Positions 11,401-22,538 of a stretch of DNA of 64,000 bases are shown here, in pieces. The stretch is from assembly GCA_009760885.1 (NCBI GenBank), contig CM019696.1, positions 48,278,574 to 48,342,573 on the forward strand, read 5' to 3'. This DNA comes from Achatina immaculata (taxonomy: Eukaryota; Mollusca; Gastropoda; Stylommatophora; Achatinidae). The number at the start of each line of letters is the position of its first letter. The stretch's first letter is position 1. The notes below the pieces were generated by a model. It saw only the letters and a list, made by a program, of their open reading frames with translations, was not told where the DNA came from and searched no databases. A program made the translations under genes and the position numbers.

Positions 11401-13825
11401 CTTGAACGTCCTTTAGGTCCTTTTAATTAGCTATTCATACGTTGACACACAAAGTGTAATAGGACAGCTTTATGAAGCAGTTACCATGACTGCTGAAAGG
11501 CAGAATGCTCGTTGAAGAACGAGTTAGCTGTGTGTTTTACTGCAAAAGTGTTTCTCTTTACTGCTCAAGTTAACTTTCCAAGAATTGGAATCAACTATTT
11601 TCTGTTAACAAACTAAACGCAAAGTGACAACACATTACAGGTTCGCAACAGTTCACACACTGGTAGTAGAGATGTCCCTGGCCACAAGGGCAATGATAAG
11701 CACCCTGTCCTTCCATGATACAACACAAGAATGTACATGTTATCACAACAAAGCCTCCAATTTATAGTTTTCAAAGAACCACAAAGCTTTAATATGGGAA
11801 TTAGATGCAGATGAAGAGGTGAGGGATGGATTAAGTCAAGAAAACCAAATAATACCAAAAAAACACATAATGCCAAGTGTTCTGGCAAGGGAGCTATCCT
11901 GCCATAGGGAACAAAATAGACTTCAAATCAGCACACTGTTCCAAACACTTGAATCAATATCTCAAAAACATTACAATACTTCCACCCTAAGTCCTACACT
12001 AAACAGTAGGAGAACTTCTGCTGACATCTCAAAACTAAAAAAAAACTGGTAAGTAACATGATCCAACACTTCTACACAAAACTATGTCCACTGGGACAAA
12101 CAACACTTTACATGACTGGAGCATTACTCTTACCACCAGCTATAACGAATCGTGGTCCTACCTAACAACCATGATTGGAAAACTCTGACTATCAAAAATC
12201 ATACTCTCTCTCTCTCTGAACCTTAAGTGCCCAGGGCACATGGGGCTTCCGCAAGGGTTTTCCACAAATGCCTGCCCTTTACCTTTTTTTTTTTTCTGCT
12301 CTTGCCCAGGTGAGCCCTCTATTGCTCAACATCCTTTTTGTTGTTCTTCTCCAAGTCTCTTTTGGTCTACCCTTACTTCTGCTCCCCTGTGGTGTCCATC
12401 TTAGTGCTATTTTTGGTAGTGAGTTGTCAGTCATCCGGAGCACATACTATTAGTCTCTAAGTCCGAGCCATCTCTGTCTGAGCCCTAATTCCTCAGAGTC
12501 CAATGTGTTTTTATATTTCCTGGCTCCGCTGTGAAATCTCGGGATTTTTCCTTCCAACTCATGCCAGTTACCACACGCTGTTAGTATCTAGAAACTTCTT
12601 TCCACCTTTCTCGTGATAATCAGACTTTCTGTACTCTACTAGTTCACCCTAATAAGTTCTGACAACAAACAGGACTCGTGAACATTACTGAAAGTCATCG
12701 AAATATAAGTAATCTCTCTATCTTAAGGAATTAAACTTGTTATTCCCTCTCAGCTCCTTCATTCTAAATAGCAAACTAAATTGTTCTGCTCCAGTCATTT
12801 TCAGACTTTGACTTGAGTACATCTGAAGTAGTCAGCTGGAGCTCATGCGTCCCCATACAGCATCTCTTGGCCTAATACAGGCACTGACCATATCTGTTTT
12901 CTTTGTTCCTTGTATGTGGGGATTCTCACAGAAAATATTCTTCTGTCAACTTTACTAATGCTACATGTGCACTTGTCAGTCAAGCTGATCTTGAATTTGT
13001 TACAACAAGACCAACTCTTACAACAAGTGAGTAGGAAGGAACAAGTAAATGTATGTTAATAATCAGAAATCAGCTTCATCGTGCAGGATAAAACATTTTA
13101 TCATCAGTGCTTTCTAGCTTTTCATGACCAAAAATGCTTTTTTTTTTAATGGTCATAAACAAATAAAGGTTAAAAAATATTTGAGACAAGCTTGAGTGGA
13201 CTATTTGACCAAAATTTTAGAGTGAATAATTTAATCAGGGTACCAAAGTAAATATCTGGCAAGACACTAGTCTAGTGTCATATGTTAAGATGTAGGTTTA
13301 TTTGATTCCAGTGTATTTCAGGTGCAAGCAAACTATGCTTCTCCACAGATCTCGGTGGTAGATGTTGTTCTATTAGTTCAATAGATTTCTATCATTCTAT
13401 CACATCATTATCATTTCTCTCTCTGTCTCTCTCTTTCTCTGTCTCTCTCTCTTTCTGTCTCTCTCTTTCTCTGTCTCTCTCTCTCTTTCTCTGTCTCTCT
13501 CTCTCTTTCTCTGTCTCTCTTTCTCTGTCTCTCTCTGTTTCTCTCTCTTTCTGTCTCTCTCTCTCTTTCTCTGTCTCTTTCTCTCTCTGTTTCTCTCTCT
13601 TTCTGTCTCTCTCTCTTTCTGTCTGTCTCTCTTTCTGTCTCTTTCTCTGTCTCTCTCTCTTTCTGTCTCTCTCTCTCTCTCTTTCTCTGTCTCTTTCTCT
13701 CTCTCTTTCTGTCTGTCTCTCTCTCTCTTTCTCTGTTTCTCTCTCTTTCTGTCTCTCTCTCTCTTTCTCTGTCTCTCTCTGTGTCTCTCTCTCCTCTCTC
13801 TGTCTCTCTCTTTCTTGTCTCTCTC

Positions 13826-13864
<39 letters not shown>

Positions 13865-14311
13865 TCTTCTGCCTCTCTTTCAGTTTGTCTATCCTGAAGA
13901 AAATTGTGTGCACAGTCCAAGTAACTAGACCACAGCCCTAAATCAAACAAAAAACTTTAATGGTAAACCACACTTTCAAAATTGCTGTTGTACGGTGGGT
14001 TATGAAGGCTGCTGACCTCCACCAGGGTGACTTCTGTAACCTTGACTCTAGAGATAAATGAGAGAATATAAATACACATTTTATCTGTAAAAAAAAAAAA
14101 AAACACTTAATTTTTATCTGTAAACACACTTACTCTTTATCTCCTCCTCTGTAAACTCCTCCACATCCTCCTCATCCTCCTCCCAGTAGCTCTTCCACAG
14201 ACGTGACCCATTAATGTCACCTAAGTTGACATCACTTTCAATGACAGCATCAATGACATCATTTTCACTGACAGCATCACCGACATCAGCCTCACAATTC
14301 TCAGAATCCAT
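8451..14311 (-). CDS. ANKRD49: Ankyrin repeat domain-containing protein 49, complete, three coding exons
   Basis: On the minus strand the exons are 14311-14134, 10933-10773 and 8816-8451 (stop TAA). Splice phases close exactly to give 234 residues, close to the 239 of vertebrate ANKRD49. The ATG at 14311 is the first after an in-frame TAA 21 nt upstream. Donors are gtaagt (after 14134) and gtatgt (after 10773); acceptors are tttcag (before 10933) and cccag (before 8816). Residues 1-60 are acidic (WEEDEEDVEEFTEEE). Ankyrin-type repeats follow: DPAKRILWAAENNHLDVA, then MYTPLHRASYNNHEEMAKFL, DGWQPLHSAARWN, and GGLTPLHMAASEPENGQ. The C-terminus (ETAQDICQRCSPHYRLFDLV) matches the ANKRD49 family. 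Family members have been linked to spermatogenesis and autophagy, but the biochemical role is not settled. It is convergent with SSR3 and divergent from PGD. Confidence 0.93.
10473..10717. repeat. 49-bp minisatellite, five copies, in ANKRD49 intron
   Basis: GTCCACAGTCATATGGATCT, then ATACAGAGCACATATAATTG and ATGCAAATA, starts at 10473, 10522, 10571, 10620 and 10669. It lies about 55 nt inside the intron downstream of the 10933-10773 exon. Confidence 0.95.
12204..12445 (-). mobile_element. LINE family A, short 3' fragment
   Basis: Begins with (CT)n then GAACCTTAAGTGCCCAGGGC and matches the other family A tails up to GTCAGTCATCCGGAGCAC. CATACT flanks both ends (left before the CT tract, right after the truncation point), a possible short target-site duplication. 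It lies in the first ANKRD49 intron. Confidence 0.85.
13418..13862. repeat. (TCTCTG/TTTCTC)n imperfect polypyrimidine array in ANKRD49 intron
   Basis: About 445 bp of almost pure pyrimidine on the plus strand, interrupted only by periodic G residues. On the minus strand, the sense strand of ANKRD49, it is polypurine and reads as Arg/Glu-rich peptides in two frames; these are not genes. Confidence 0.97.
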
Positions 14312-14494
14312 AACAAGTAGATATCTGCTTTATTATAACTTGAGGAGACTGCTCATCCTCAATCCTTGGTTACCAGACAAGAACACGACAGATTATAACA
14401 GGTAAAATATACTCTTCCTTAACAACAGATTTAATTTGTGCTTCAAACAGAAATAAAAATGTCATTTATCATTACTGTGCTAAAGTAAAATGTC

Positions 14495-14895
14495 TGTGAT
14501 TATGAACAAAACTGCTCTAGTTATGAACAAATCTAAACAAGAGCTGCTTTGATTATAAACAAACAGAACTGCTCTGGTCATGAACAAATGTAAACAGAAC
14601 TGCTTTGATTTTGAATAAATAAATACAGCTGCTCTGGTTATGAATAAACAAACAGAACTGCTATGATTATGAACAAACATAACCAGAACTGTAGTTATGA
14701 ACAAACAGAATTGCTATGATTATGAATAAACATAACTGCTGTGATTATGAACAAACAGAACTGCTATGATTATGAACAAACATAAACAGAACTATGGTTA
14801 TGAACAAACAGAATTGCTATGATTATGAATAAACATAACTGCTGTGAATATGAACAAACATGAACAGAATTGCTGTGGTTATGAGCAAACATATT
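14495..14895. repeat. Irregular tandem repeat of about 30 bp (GATTATGAACAAACAGAACTGCT)
   Basis: Many degenerate copies of ATGATTATGAACAAACAGAA and CTGCTCTGGTTATGAACAAA, partly in higher-order units (the stretch from 14695 resembles that from about 14794). It lies just upstream of the ANKRD49 start region, so it could overlap that gene's promoter. Confidence 0.9.
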
Positions 14896-15002
14896 CTAAA
14901 TTTAACATACAATGTTTTAGTTGCACATGGTAAAAAAAATGCAACCAACATAACAATAACGTTTCCATAACTGGTAAATACCCTCAGAACAAAACAAGAC
15001 TA

Positions 15003-15557
15003 AGATATCTCTTGTACAGATGGTTGCAATCATTTTTTCTGTATCTAAAACTGATGATATATATCTCTTGTACAGATGATTGCAATCATTTTTTCTGTAT
15101 CTAAAACTGATGATATATATCTCTTGTACAGATGATTGCAATCATTTTTTCTGTATCTAAAACTGATGATATATATCTCTTGTACAGACGGTTGCAATCA
15201 TTTTTTCTGTATCTAAAACTGATGATATATATCTCTTGTACAGATGATTGCAATCATTTTTTCTGTATCTAAAACTGATGATATATATCTCTTGTACAGA
15301 CGGTTGCAATCATTTTTTCTGTATCTAAAACTGATGATATATATCTCTTGTACAAATGGTTGCAATCATTTTTTCTGTATCTAAAACTGATGATATATAT
15401 CTCTTGTACAGATGGTTGCAATCATTTTTTCTGTATCTAAAACTGATGATATTAATTCTTGTACAGATGGTTGCAGTCATTTTTTCTGTATCTAAAACTG
15501 ATGATATATATCTCTTGTACAGACGGTTGCAGTCATTTTTTCTGTATCTAAAACTGA
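15003..15557. repeat. 56-bp minisatellite, about ten copies, containing a 14-bp palindrome
   Basis: The unit is CTCTTGTACAGATGATTGCA, then ATCATTTTTTCTGTATCTAA, then AACTGATGATATATAT. Successive CTCTTGTACA starts are 56 bp apart (15065, 15121 and onward). Several copies contain ATGATTGCAATCAT, a perfect palindrome; others carry ATGGTTGCAATCAT or ACGGTTGCAATCAT. Confidence 0.96.
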
Positions 15558-15599
15558 CATACAAATGAAGACAATGGCAGTTACTTTTGATCACAATAC

Positions 15600-15790
15600 G
15601 GCATTTTTTATCTTATATCCTTCCCGTTCCGTTAAACGTCACATAGGGCTCACAAGGTAGTTCGCCAATTTTTCCTGTCCTCGGCGAGCCTTTCAACCTC
15701 ATCAAGGGATTTTATGCCTACTAAATTGGCCTCTCTTAACAATGTCCTCTTTAGAGTTTCACGTGGTCTGCCTCTTTTTCTTTGGCCTGT
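15600..15790 (-). mobile_element. LINE family C, 3' terminal fragment
   Basis: On the minus strand it reads GQRKRGRPRETLKRTLLREA and then VERLAEDRKNWRTT, the end of a non-LTR retrotransposon ORF2. It shares CCTTCCCGTxCxGTTAAACGTCA-like ends with the copies at 52464-52830 and 62515-62690. Confidence 0.75.
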
Positions 15791-15989
15791 TGTGTTCCAA
15801 ATACAGCATTTACAGATCATTAAAATACATAAAGAACAAGAGGTTGAACATTAACGGATGTAATGTCAGTTAAGTCCCTTTATTGTTGCATAAAAGAGGA
15901 AGCAATGAGGAACAGACTTTGTTTGACAGATAGAAAATTAAAGTAATTGTCCCTTACAATAAAAACATTTTTTTTTCTGTCCGCCCTTC

Positions 15990-16225
15990 TATGCATGTCA
16001 ATTAAGCAATCACTGCCCAGCATGCCCTGTGGCATCTTGCAGTGCAGCAACAAATTTTCTCCACTGCTTATAGTCTGCAGCCAGCCTCTTTTTGGTGCCA
16101 CAGATTTGTTTTCTTTGAACGCCTTCTCTTTCTTCTTCCCTCACTTGTTTTAGCAATGCTGGTGGGGTCCCTCTCAGCACATGACAGTCTAATTTTAGCT
16201 TATTTTTTGCTGCTGTAGCATGCAT
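15990..16225 (-). mobile_element. Possible LINE 3' fragment of another family
   Basis: The minus-strand frame ends CGTKKRLAADYKQWRKFVAA, which resembles the 'DRxxWRxxVAAL' ending of many non-LTR ORF2 proteins. No second copy in the window supports it. Confidence 0.4.
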
Positions 16226-16229
16226 ATCT

Positions 16230-16940
16230 TCTTGCTCACACTGGGCAAGAAACTAGGTTCTCTATTATTTATTTCAGCGGCCACTCATTTACTGTAACAA
16301 AATAAAAAAATGTGTAGAATCAAACATGAGAGATGCAGCTCAGCAAATTCAAAAAACAGCTGACATGTGTCTGTTTCAAAGCCATCTTCTGTGATGAAAT
16401 GAACCATTTTGCTGTTTGGAACAAGAAAAGTCAAAGTGCAAAAAAGTTCTGTTATAAGTAAGTTTTCATGACTAATGTCTGGGCAAAAAAAACCCCAAAT
16501 ATTTTATTTAAAAAATAAAGACAGAAATTATCCATTTTGCAAGAACAGAATCAGATATCATGATACACAATATCAGATATCATGATATGAGAAGCATGAA
16601 ATGGAAATGTAGAAGATTTTCTCAGAATATATTTTCTCTTGCAGAATGTCCACTCACTCGGTAGCTTTGGCAAGTTTAGGGCCCACAACTGGGGCTCAAC
16701 CAGCTGTAGTATTAGTACCTGACGTACTGCTGTTAGGGAAATCTGACTCTGAAGACATCTAACTGCAGGGTCAGGCACACTAAAATGCAATGTCCACATG
16801 CTTGTCAGTAAATGCAGGAGAAAAAAAAGAATAAGTGAAGCTTAGTCCCCTGAATATAAAAAACTTGACCCAAATCTACAGGGGGTACATACACTAAAAA
16901 ATATACATATATATCTCTTTCATCCTTCATTTTCAAAGCT
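16230..16940. other. Unassigned intergenic sequence
   Basis: AT-rich sequence with an ATCAGATATCATGATA duplication near 16553-16588. No gene or dispersed element was recognised. Confidence 0.5.
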
Positions 16941-17110
16941 TGTAAGTAGCAAAGTATATAATGCACTTGCTTCTCACACTGGTGATTGAAGGATTCAGCT
17001 GCAGCTCCTGGTGCTGCTATAAAAACTGGATGCAAAAACAGGTACCTGGCTTCTTTTGGATATGGAATAAAAAGGATGAACAAGCAAATACTAACAGTAT
17101 CATCATAGCT
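16940..17110 (+). repeat. Possible decayed SINE copy
   Basis: A head-like segment ending TGCTATAAAAACTGGATGCA is followed by AACAGGTACCTGGCTTCTTT, similar to AATGGGTACCTGACTTCTTC in the SINE at 338-580. Confidence 0.4.
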
Positions 17111-17123
17111 TGGCAAGTTACAA

Positions 17124-17236
17124 CCTACATCATAGTTCTCAATTGTTCTAAGGAGTATGTGCACCATGCTAAAATCCATATAACTTACATCATAGTTCTC
17201 AATGGTTCTAGGGAATATGTGCACCATGTTAAGATC
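17124..17236. repeat. Two-copy tandem repeat of about 57-60 bp
   Basis: ACATCATAGTTCTCAATTGT and ACATCATAGTTCTCAATGGT head two adjacent copies, each continuing to TATGTGCACCATG. Confidence 0.85.
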
Positions 17237-17544
17237 CTCATTCAAAGAAGATTAGAGCACTCATGAACTTCTTCAAAGTGCAAAAATGAACATTTTATGT
17301 TTGGCCCATGCTTACACTGAAAAATCTGTGTAAATCAAAATAATTCTGTTCTGAGATTCAATAACTTTTTTTTCCAGATAATGATGGATTGTTAATGTGA
17401 ATTTAAAGGTGAATCAAAGATGCATCATGATTTCTAATAGCCACGATGATTCAATTTGACAACTTTCTCATTGCTTCCAATGTTTCAAAATCTGGAAAGT
17501 ATATTTGTGTTACTGGTAACAGTGAAAAATTATTTGGGAATGAC

Positions 17545-18150
17545 TGACTGAATGATCTCAAGAAGTAACATCAATGCAGTCAGAACATTCCCATATCTGT
17601 TCCACCGTCCAGTCCAGTAACCAATGTAAGGTGTGTGTACTAACTGTCCCTGTCATGTGTTGACTGTGGATTTGTTGCTTCCTTCGTCTTGCTTCACCCC
17701 AAGTTCCTTCATTCTGTGGATGTAAGTGTAATTCTCCAAGTATAACTCTTCCTACCCTCACAATTTGTCCATAGAAGTCTTCAAGATGTCTGACTTTCAG
17801 CACACCTTGCATGGAGGCCTTTCCAGACAATCGATCAGCCCGCTCTTTACCATATACTCCCGAATACCCAGAACAGCAGATCCATGTGATGCCTCCCACT
17901 TGAGAGTATGCGATCATTTTTTTTTTTTGGTCCCTGTAGTTCACATTTGTGAAAAATTATTTCTGAGTCGTCCGTAATGCTGAGTTCCTTGTATAAGTAA
18001 ACTATCGTTTTGGCAGAACATTTCTGCTCTCGTTCGATCTGGAGTCAGAAAAGCAAACTGCACTCGATGATCGAGGTGCTGAAAAATGGCTCTGAATTGG
18101 TTGTTGTCGGTGCAGTACTCGGCTGCCGATGATGATATTGTTCCTACGTT
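17545..18150 (-). mobile_element. LINE family E fragment with RNase H domain
   Basis: On the minus strand, with frame breaks, it reads SSSAAEYCTDNNQFRAIF, a segment like FLTPDRTRAEMF, then GGITWICCSGYSGVYGKER followed by ADRLSGKAS. These correspond to the E, D and final D motifs of a retrotransposon RNase H domain (the usual last block is WxPGHSGxxGNExAD). Non-LTR clades with a C-terminal RNase H, such as I-like elements, fit best. The coding part ends in a LINE tail (TGTVSTHTLHWLLDW) followed by a tetranucleotide-rich 3' end. It is 5'-truncated and has several frame breaks. Confidence 0.75.
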
Positions 18151-18617
18151 ACATAATTATGTTTTGAAAGTGACAAATGTCAACCTCAAAGAAAAACGGC
18201 AGTAAAATACTTACGACAACGACCATCGTAACAAAATTCGTCGTTGCTGATTATTTCGTTCCGGTCTAATTACCCTTTAATACTTTCACCACGTAATAAA
18301 TTAAAAAATAGAAATTGCAATTCGTCTACACCCATGACCGGAATAAAATATGATTATCTGCTTTCTTCTCGCTCGCTGACAGATTAAATAATTTGCGAAT
18401 CTTATAACCACTACTTCGCAAGTCTCTCAGGACGAGTCAAACACAGTGAATAAAACTTTATAACGATGGACTATAAGACCATACTGTATTATCCATCAGC
18501 TGGAAGTGTCCAGCCTTGTCCTACTTAGTTGATAGGACATTACATTGACCTGAGAAATACACTTTCTAAATCTGCTACATACACGAAGCAGGTATACCCT
18601 TTACAAAGACGTGAGTG

Positions 18618-18655
18618 AGAGTGTGTGTGTGTATGTGTGTGTGTGTGTGTCTTTG
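18618..18655. repeat. (GT)n microsatellite
   Basis: GTGTGTGTGTATGTGTGTGT and similar, an ordinary dinucleotide repeat. Confidence 0.9.
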
Positions 18656-18824
18656 TATTTTCTCCTTTGTTCCGTATTTCTTTACAATATGCAGCTGAGG
18701 GAAGCCATTAGTGGTAGTAAATGTTTCTGACCAGGCTTGGAGCATGCAGACTACACGTGTTTGAGATGAAAAAAAACAACAACCATTAATTCTTATACAA
18801 TCAAAATGGTGCAAAAATGATTGA

Positions 18825-19165
18825 TTGATTGACTGATTGATTGATTCATTTCGGGTAGTAACTTCACTACCGCCAAGACGTTCCCGTATCTGCTCCGTCG
18901 CCCGTTCCAGGAACCAGTATAAGGTGTGTTTACTGATTGTCCCTGTCACCCGTTCCAGGAACCAGTATAAAGTGTGTTTACTGATTGTCCCTGTCGCCCA
19001 TTCCAGGAACCAGTATAAGGTGTGTTTACTGATTGTCCCTGTCACCCGTTCCAGGAACCAGTATAAGGTGTGTTTACTGATTGTCCCTGTCGCCCGTTCC
19101 AGAAACTAATGTAAGGTGTGTTTACTGATTGTCCCTGTCATGTGTTGATTGTGAATTCGATTTTG
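18825..19165 (-). mobile_element. LINE family E 3' tail with internal 48-bp tandem amplification
   Basis: The minus strand reads TGTISKHTLYWFLERA repeatedly, then TEQIRERLGGSEVTTRNES, ending in an (AATC)n-type tail (plus-strand GATTGATTGATTGACTGATT). The single-copy counterpart is at about 17600-17660. A segment of exactly 48 bp (16 codons) is repeated about five times at 18895-19128 (CCGTTCCAGGAACCAGTATA and onward), keeping the LINE reading frame through the amplification. Confidence 0.85.
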
Positions 19166-19540
19166 TACTGTGATTGAATAAGACAAACATCTAGAATGCT
19201 GCTATGAACAAATTTGGCTGCGATGAATAGTTGGAATGAGAACATAGGCCAACATCATCACATCGAAGGAACTGGGTGTATATAAAACTGCAGCCAATTA
19301 AAAAAGAAAGAAAGAAAGAAAAAATCTCCATGGTCTGCGCCTTCAAGCTCATCATAACAAAGAAAAAAAAAGAAATATTTTGTTCAGTTTTCAAAAACCT
19401 GCTTTTGCTGAAATTTTGCGTTGTTATGTGTTCTTCATTTATACGTGCTCATTTTACTTTCTGATATTCTTGTTCCCGCTCACTTTCCTCACTCTTTCCA
19501 TCTTTTGTAAAACTGAACCAGACATCTTCGCCTTGACTTT

Positions 19541-19767
19541 GTGTGTACAAATTTTACAGCAACGAAGTTCAACCGTACAAAAACACGAACGTGTTGCATG
19601 GACGAAGAAGTCAACTCCTTCGACTTAACAGTGACCTGCTTGGACTCTCATCTCCAGAACATTTTGCGACACGAGAATGTGCAGCCCATCAATCACAGTC
19701 TCTCCAGTCCCGAACACGTCCACACTCAACAACCAGCTGTCACTCCCACAAATCAGCTGGCCAGGTG
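19541..19767 (+). other. Unrecognised coding-like exon candidate
   Basis: An open frame containing MDEEVNSFDLTVTCLDSHLQ and ILRHENVQPINHSLSSPEHV has a protein-like composition and is richer in CpG than its surroundings. It runs to CTGGCCAG followed by gtgaac, a possible donor. A second coding-like tract starts after tttcag at 19817 (ATYPTAISANVEYL..., reading through 20163 once the LINE at 19846-20045 is set aside). I do not recognise the protein. It could be the first exon of a small gene, a retrocopy, or part of an unknown transposon. Confidence 0.3.
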
Positions 19768-19845
19768 AACTTAAAATCTGGTTTACCTTCGACCTGTCAC
19801 GGCTCATTGATTTCAGGCAACATATCCCACTGCTATATCGGCAAA

Positions 19846-20045
19846 TATAGCACTAAGATGGACACCACAGTGGAACAGAAGTAAGGGTAGACCAAAAGAG
19901 ACATGGAGAAGAACAACAGAAAGGATGTTGAGCAATAGAGGGCTCACCTGGGCAAGAGCAGAAAAAAAGGCGAAGGACAAGCATTTGTGGAAAACCCTTG
20001 TGGAACCCCTATGTGCCCTGGGCACTTAAGGTTCAGAGAGAGAGA
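19846..20045 (+). mobile_element. LINE family A, 200-bp 3' fragment, plus orientation, with 12-bp target-site duplication
   Basis: The fragment starts ATAGCACTAAGATGGACACC and ends CCTTAAGGTTCAGAGAGAGA. TATATCGGCAAA occurs at 19834-19845 and again at 20046-20057, a perfect 12-bp target-site duplication. This is the only family A copy in plus orientation. Confidence 0.92.
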
Positions 20046-20456
20046 TATATCGGCAAACGTTGAGTATCTGAAGATAAGGCAGAAAACAATCACGGATGAA
20101 GCACAGACGATAGTCGACTGTCTTGTCACTCGATTTTCTGATGTAGAAACCTGCTATTGAAGCTATTTTGTCAATCCAGCTATAAAAACTGGGCACCAGG
20201 CAAACAGATGCCTATGTATGCAGCGCTGAAAAACGAAGAATATCTGTATTCGCGACAAGACACCCTGGGTTACATTGTGAACAGCTGTTAGTGCACGAGG
20301 ATATCAATTAAAAATCATTTCCATGAAACTTGAGCAGCGTTAGAACTCACAGCGACTGAAGAACCAATGAAGATCCTTATTTCATCAAAATCATTTAGAA
20401 GTGATGTGCTCCTTCGCTTGCAGTCCCCCATGAACATTCAGTACAACTAAATACAT

Positions 20457-22291
20457 CAGGGATGTGCAACCTTTTTGCAATCTCGGGTCAGTTTTAATCT
20501 TTGGTGTTCTTTACGTGGCACGCGATAGACAAGTCTTGTGTTTCGTCACCTCAGAAGTAACACCAAAGAGAAAAATGTGTCGAGTAAAAGCACTTTAATA
20601 CTGCAGTTCACTCCAGACTTTAATATTGCTGTTTATTATAGTGTGATTATTGTTAAGATTTTCGACTTGAAAGTGTTTCTGTCGGATCTATCGATAGTGC
20701 AACACGTGCATTTTGCAAGGGGCGCCAACTTTTTCGGAGATACTTTTTTTGAGGGGGGGGGGGGGACGGGACTTAAATAATAGGAAAATAAAGTATTAAG
20801 AAAAGAACATTTTCATTGATTATTGACCACGCTTATTTGTGGGTCCGTCTCTCATTTACTTAGCAAAATGATTAAAATTGATTTCTCTCTTCTCTGGGGC
20901 CATGAAACAGGAAATAGTTTCTGTAAAGCAGAAAGCTAAGTATTAAAGTACAACCACAGACTGTCCTTCAGATGTAGGTCATACTGGACATTTAACATGG
21001 TCTGCAAGATTTGGTAATATAGAACAGAGTGATATTAATATTCGTGAGCTTTTTCTTGGTTTCATTCCAGTAGAAGCCACTGCAGTCTCAGTGTTACCTG
21101 AATGTATTCTAGAAAATTGTCGACATGAATACGCCAGTCGCAAGCATGTGAGGCCACGGTACGACAATAATCAAATATGAAAGAAAAACATTCAGTTCTA
21201 TGACGCATTAGAAAGCCGAACCCGAGAATATTTTGTCCGCCTCATTCTCTCGTATTAGTTGTCAATGATACGGCAATGTCATGTAGAAAATAAGTTCAGA
21301 AATTGTGTAAGCTTCTCTCACATTCAAAACTGCCTTGGTAACATATAAAAAGATTACTACCCTGAAGTCACACTCGATGAGAATCTAAAATCGAAGCCAT
21401 TCGTCCTTTCAGATATTCTATTGATGAATTTTACGATTTTTTGACAGAAATTGCCTTTGATGAGTCAGTGGACTGCACGTAACGAGAAGAAATGTGTTCT
21501 AAAACTAAAACATAAAACAATTGCTTGTAATTTTAAAGTTATTCGTTCTTAATGTGACGAGCTTCATGGCGATCTAAATAAAACACCTACATTTATTTCT
21601 TTTAACTGTTTCTCATTTTGTAACACATTTACAGTTTATCTTATGATTCCCCCCCCCCTACTAATTTATAAAGTGTTATGAATGGTTTTAAAAATTAATG
21701 TTCGAAAGTGAGAGAGTGTAATTTTAAAAATATTAAGTGTTACTTTGATTTCTGAATTGGGCCCTGTTTGTATTTCGTCAAAATGACTAGAGAAAGAATT
21801 TTTTTTTAAACATAAAATATACACACAACATTACCTCTGTCTGTGATCGAACTCGTAAACAAAATAGACGAGAAATGTCTGAAAGTTCTCTGTAAATCAG
21901 TTCAGAGAAATTATCGTTCTTGATTTAATAATTTACTCTGCATATTATAAGACTTAAAGGTATCAAATTCTTGGCTCTCGCGTGGCTTTGTATTTGGGGT
22001 AAAGAAGTGAAAAGGTGGTAGACTTTACAAGCAGCTGCAACGAATATTTAAAAGTTGTTTCCGACTAGATCCAAATAAATTAATCTGTGCAAAATAGTGT
22101 TAATTATGTGCTCAATATCTGAGGACACGATTTCACGACTGTACGTGGTTGTCGCAACATTTATACACAGAAAAGTACAACACAGTCAGAGACCAAAGGC
22201 CAGCAATGTGCACCCCACACGCAGACACGGGCAACAAATAAGGATCTCACATGCCGCATGTGATCTGCGGGCCATAGATTGAACACTCCTG
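20457..22291 (+). mobile_element. hAT-superfamily DNA transposon remnant, about 1.8 kb
   Basis: The left end CAGGGATGTGCAACC and the inverted right end (CAGGAGTGTTCAATC read from the minus strand at 22291) agree at 11 of 15 positions. They are flanked by 8-bp near-duplicates, AAATACAT (20449-20456) and ACATACAT (22292-22299), matching the hAT target length. Inside, 20959-21180 (+) reads DVGHTGHLTWSARFGNIEQS, then DINIRELFLGFIPVEAT, a segment typical of hAT transposases of the ZMYM/THAP-linked kind. The rest is degraded. G-runs at 20751-20764 and C-runs at 21650 lie within it. Confidence 0.8.
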
Positions 22292-22538
22292 ACATACATG
22301 CATTCACCTTAGTCATATTGGACTAGCTTTATGTGTTCAACAATGATTCAATGTATGAAGGAAAAATAAACATCGGAGAAAGGTCATCGACCTTGACCTT
22401 TCGACCTTTGGCTCAGCCGGTTCTCCGGGTTGAAATAAAAAGTGCTTCCTCACGCTTACTTTGGTCTCCCGAAACGGATCTTCACATTTTTTGACAGGCC
22501 AGAGAAGGAGGACTGCAGTTTTGTATTTTCTTCATAAA

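Noticed and set aside
11170..11420. LINE fragment (CATCTCCCCATGGAAGGTTG region) in the ANKRD49 intron
   Set aside because: It resembles text seen in LINE tails, but I could not align it with any copy in the window or read a conserved peptide.
13392..13950. Arg/Glu-rich minus-strand frames
   Set aside because: Translation of the polypurine strand of the (TCTCTG)n array.
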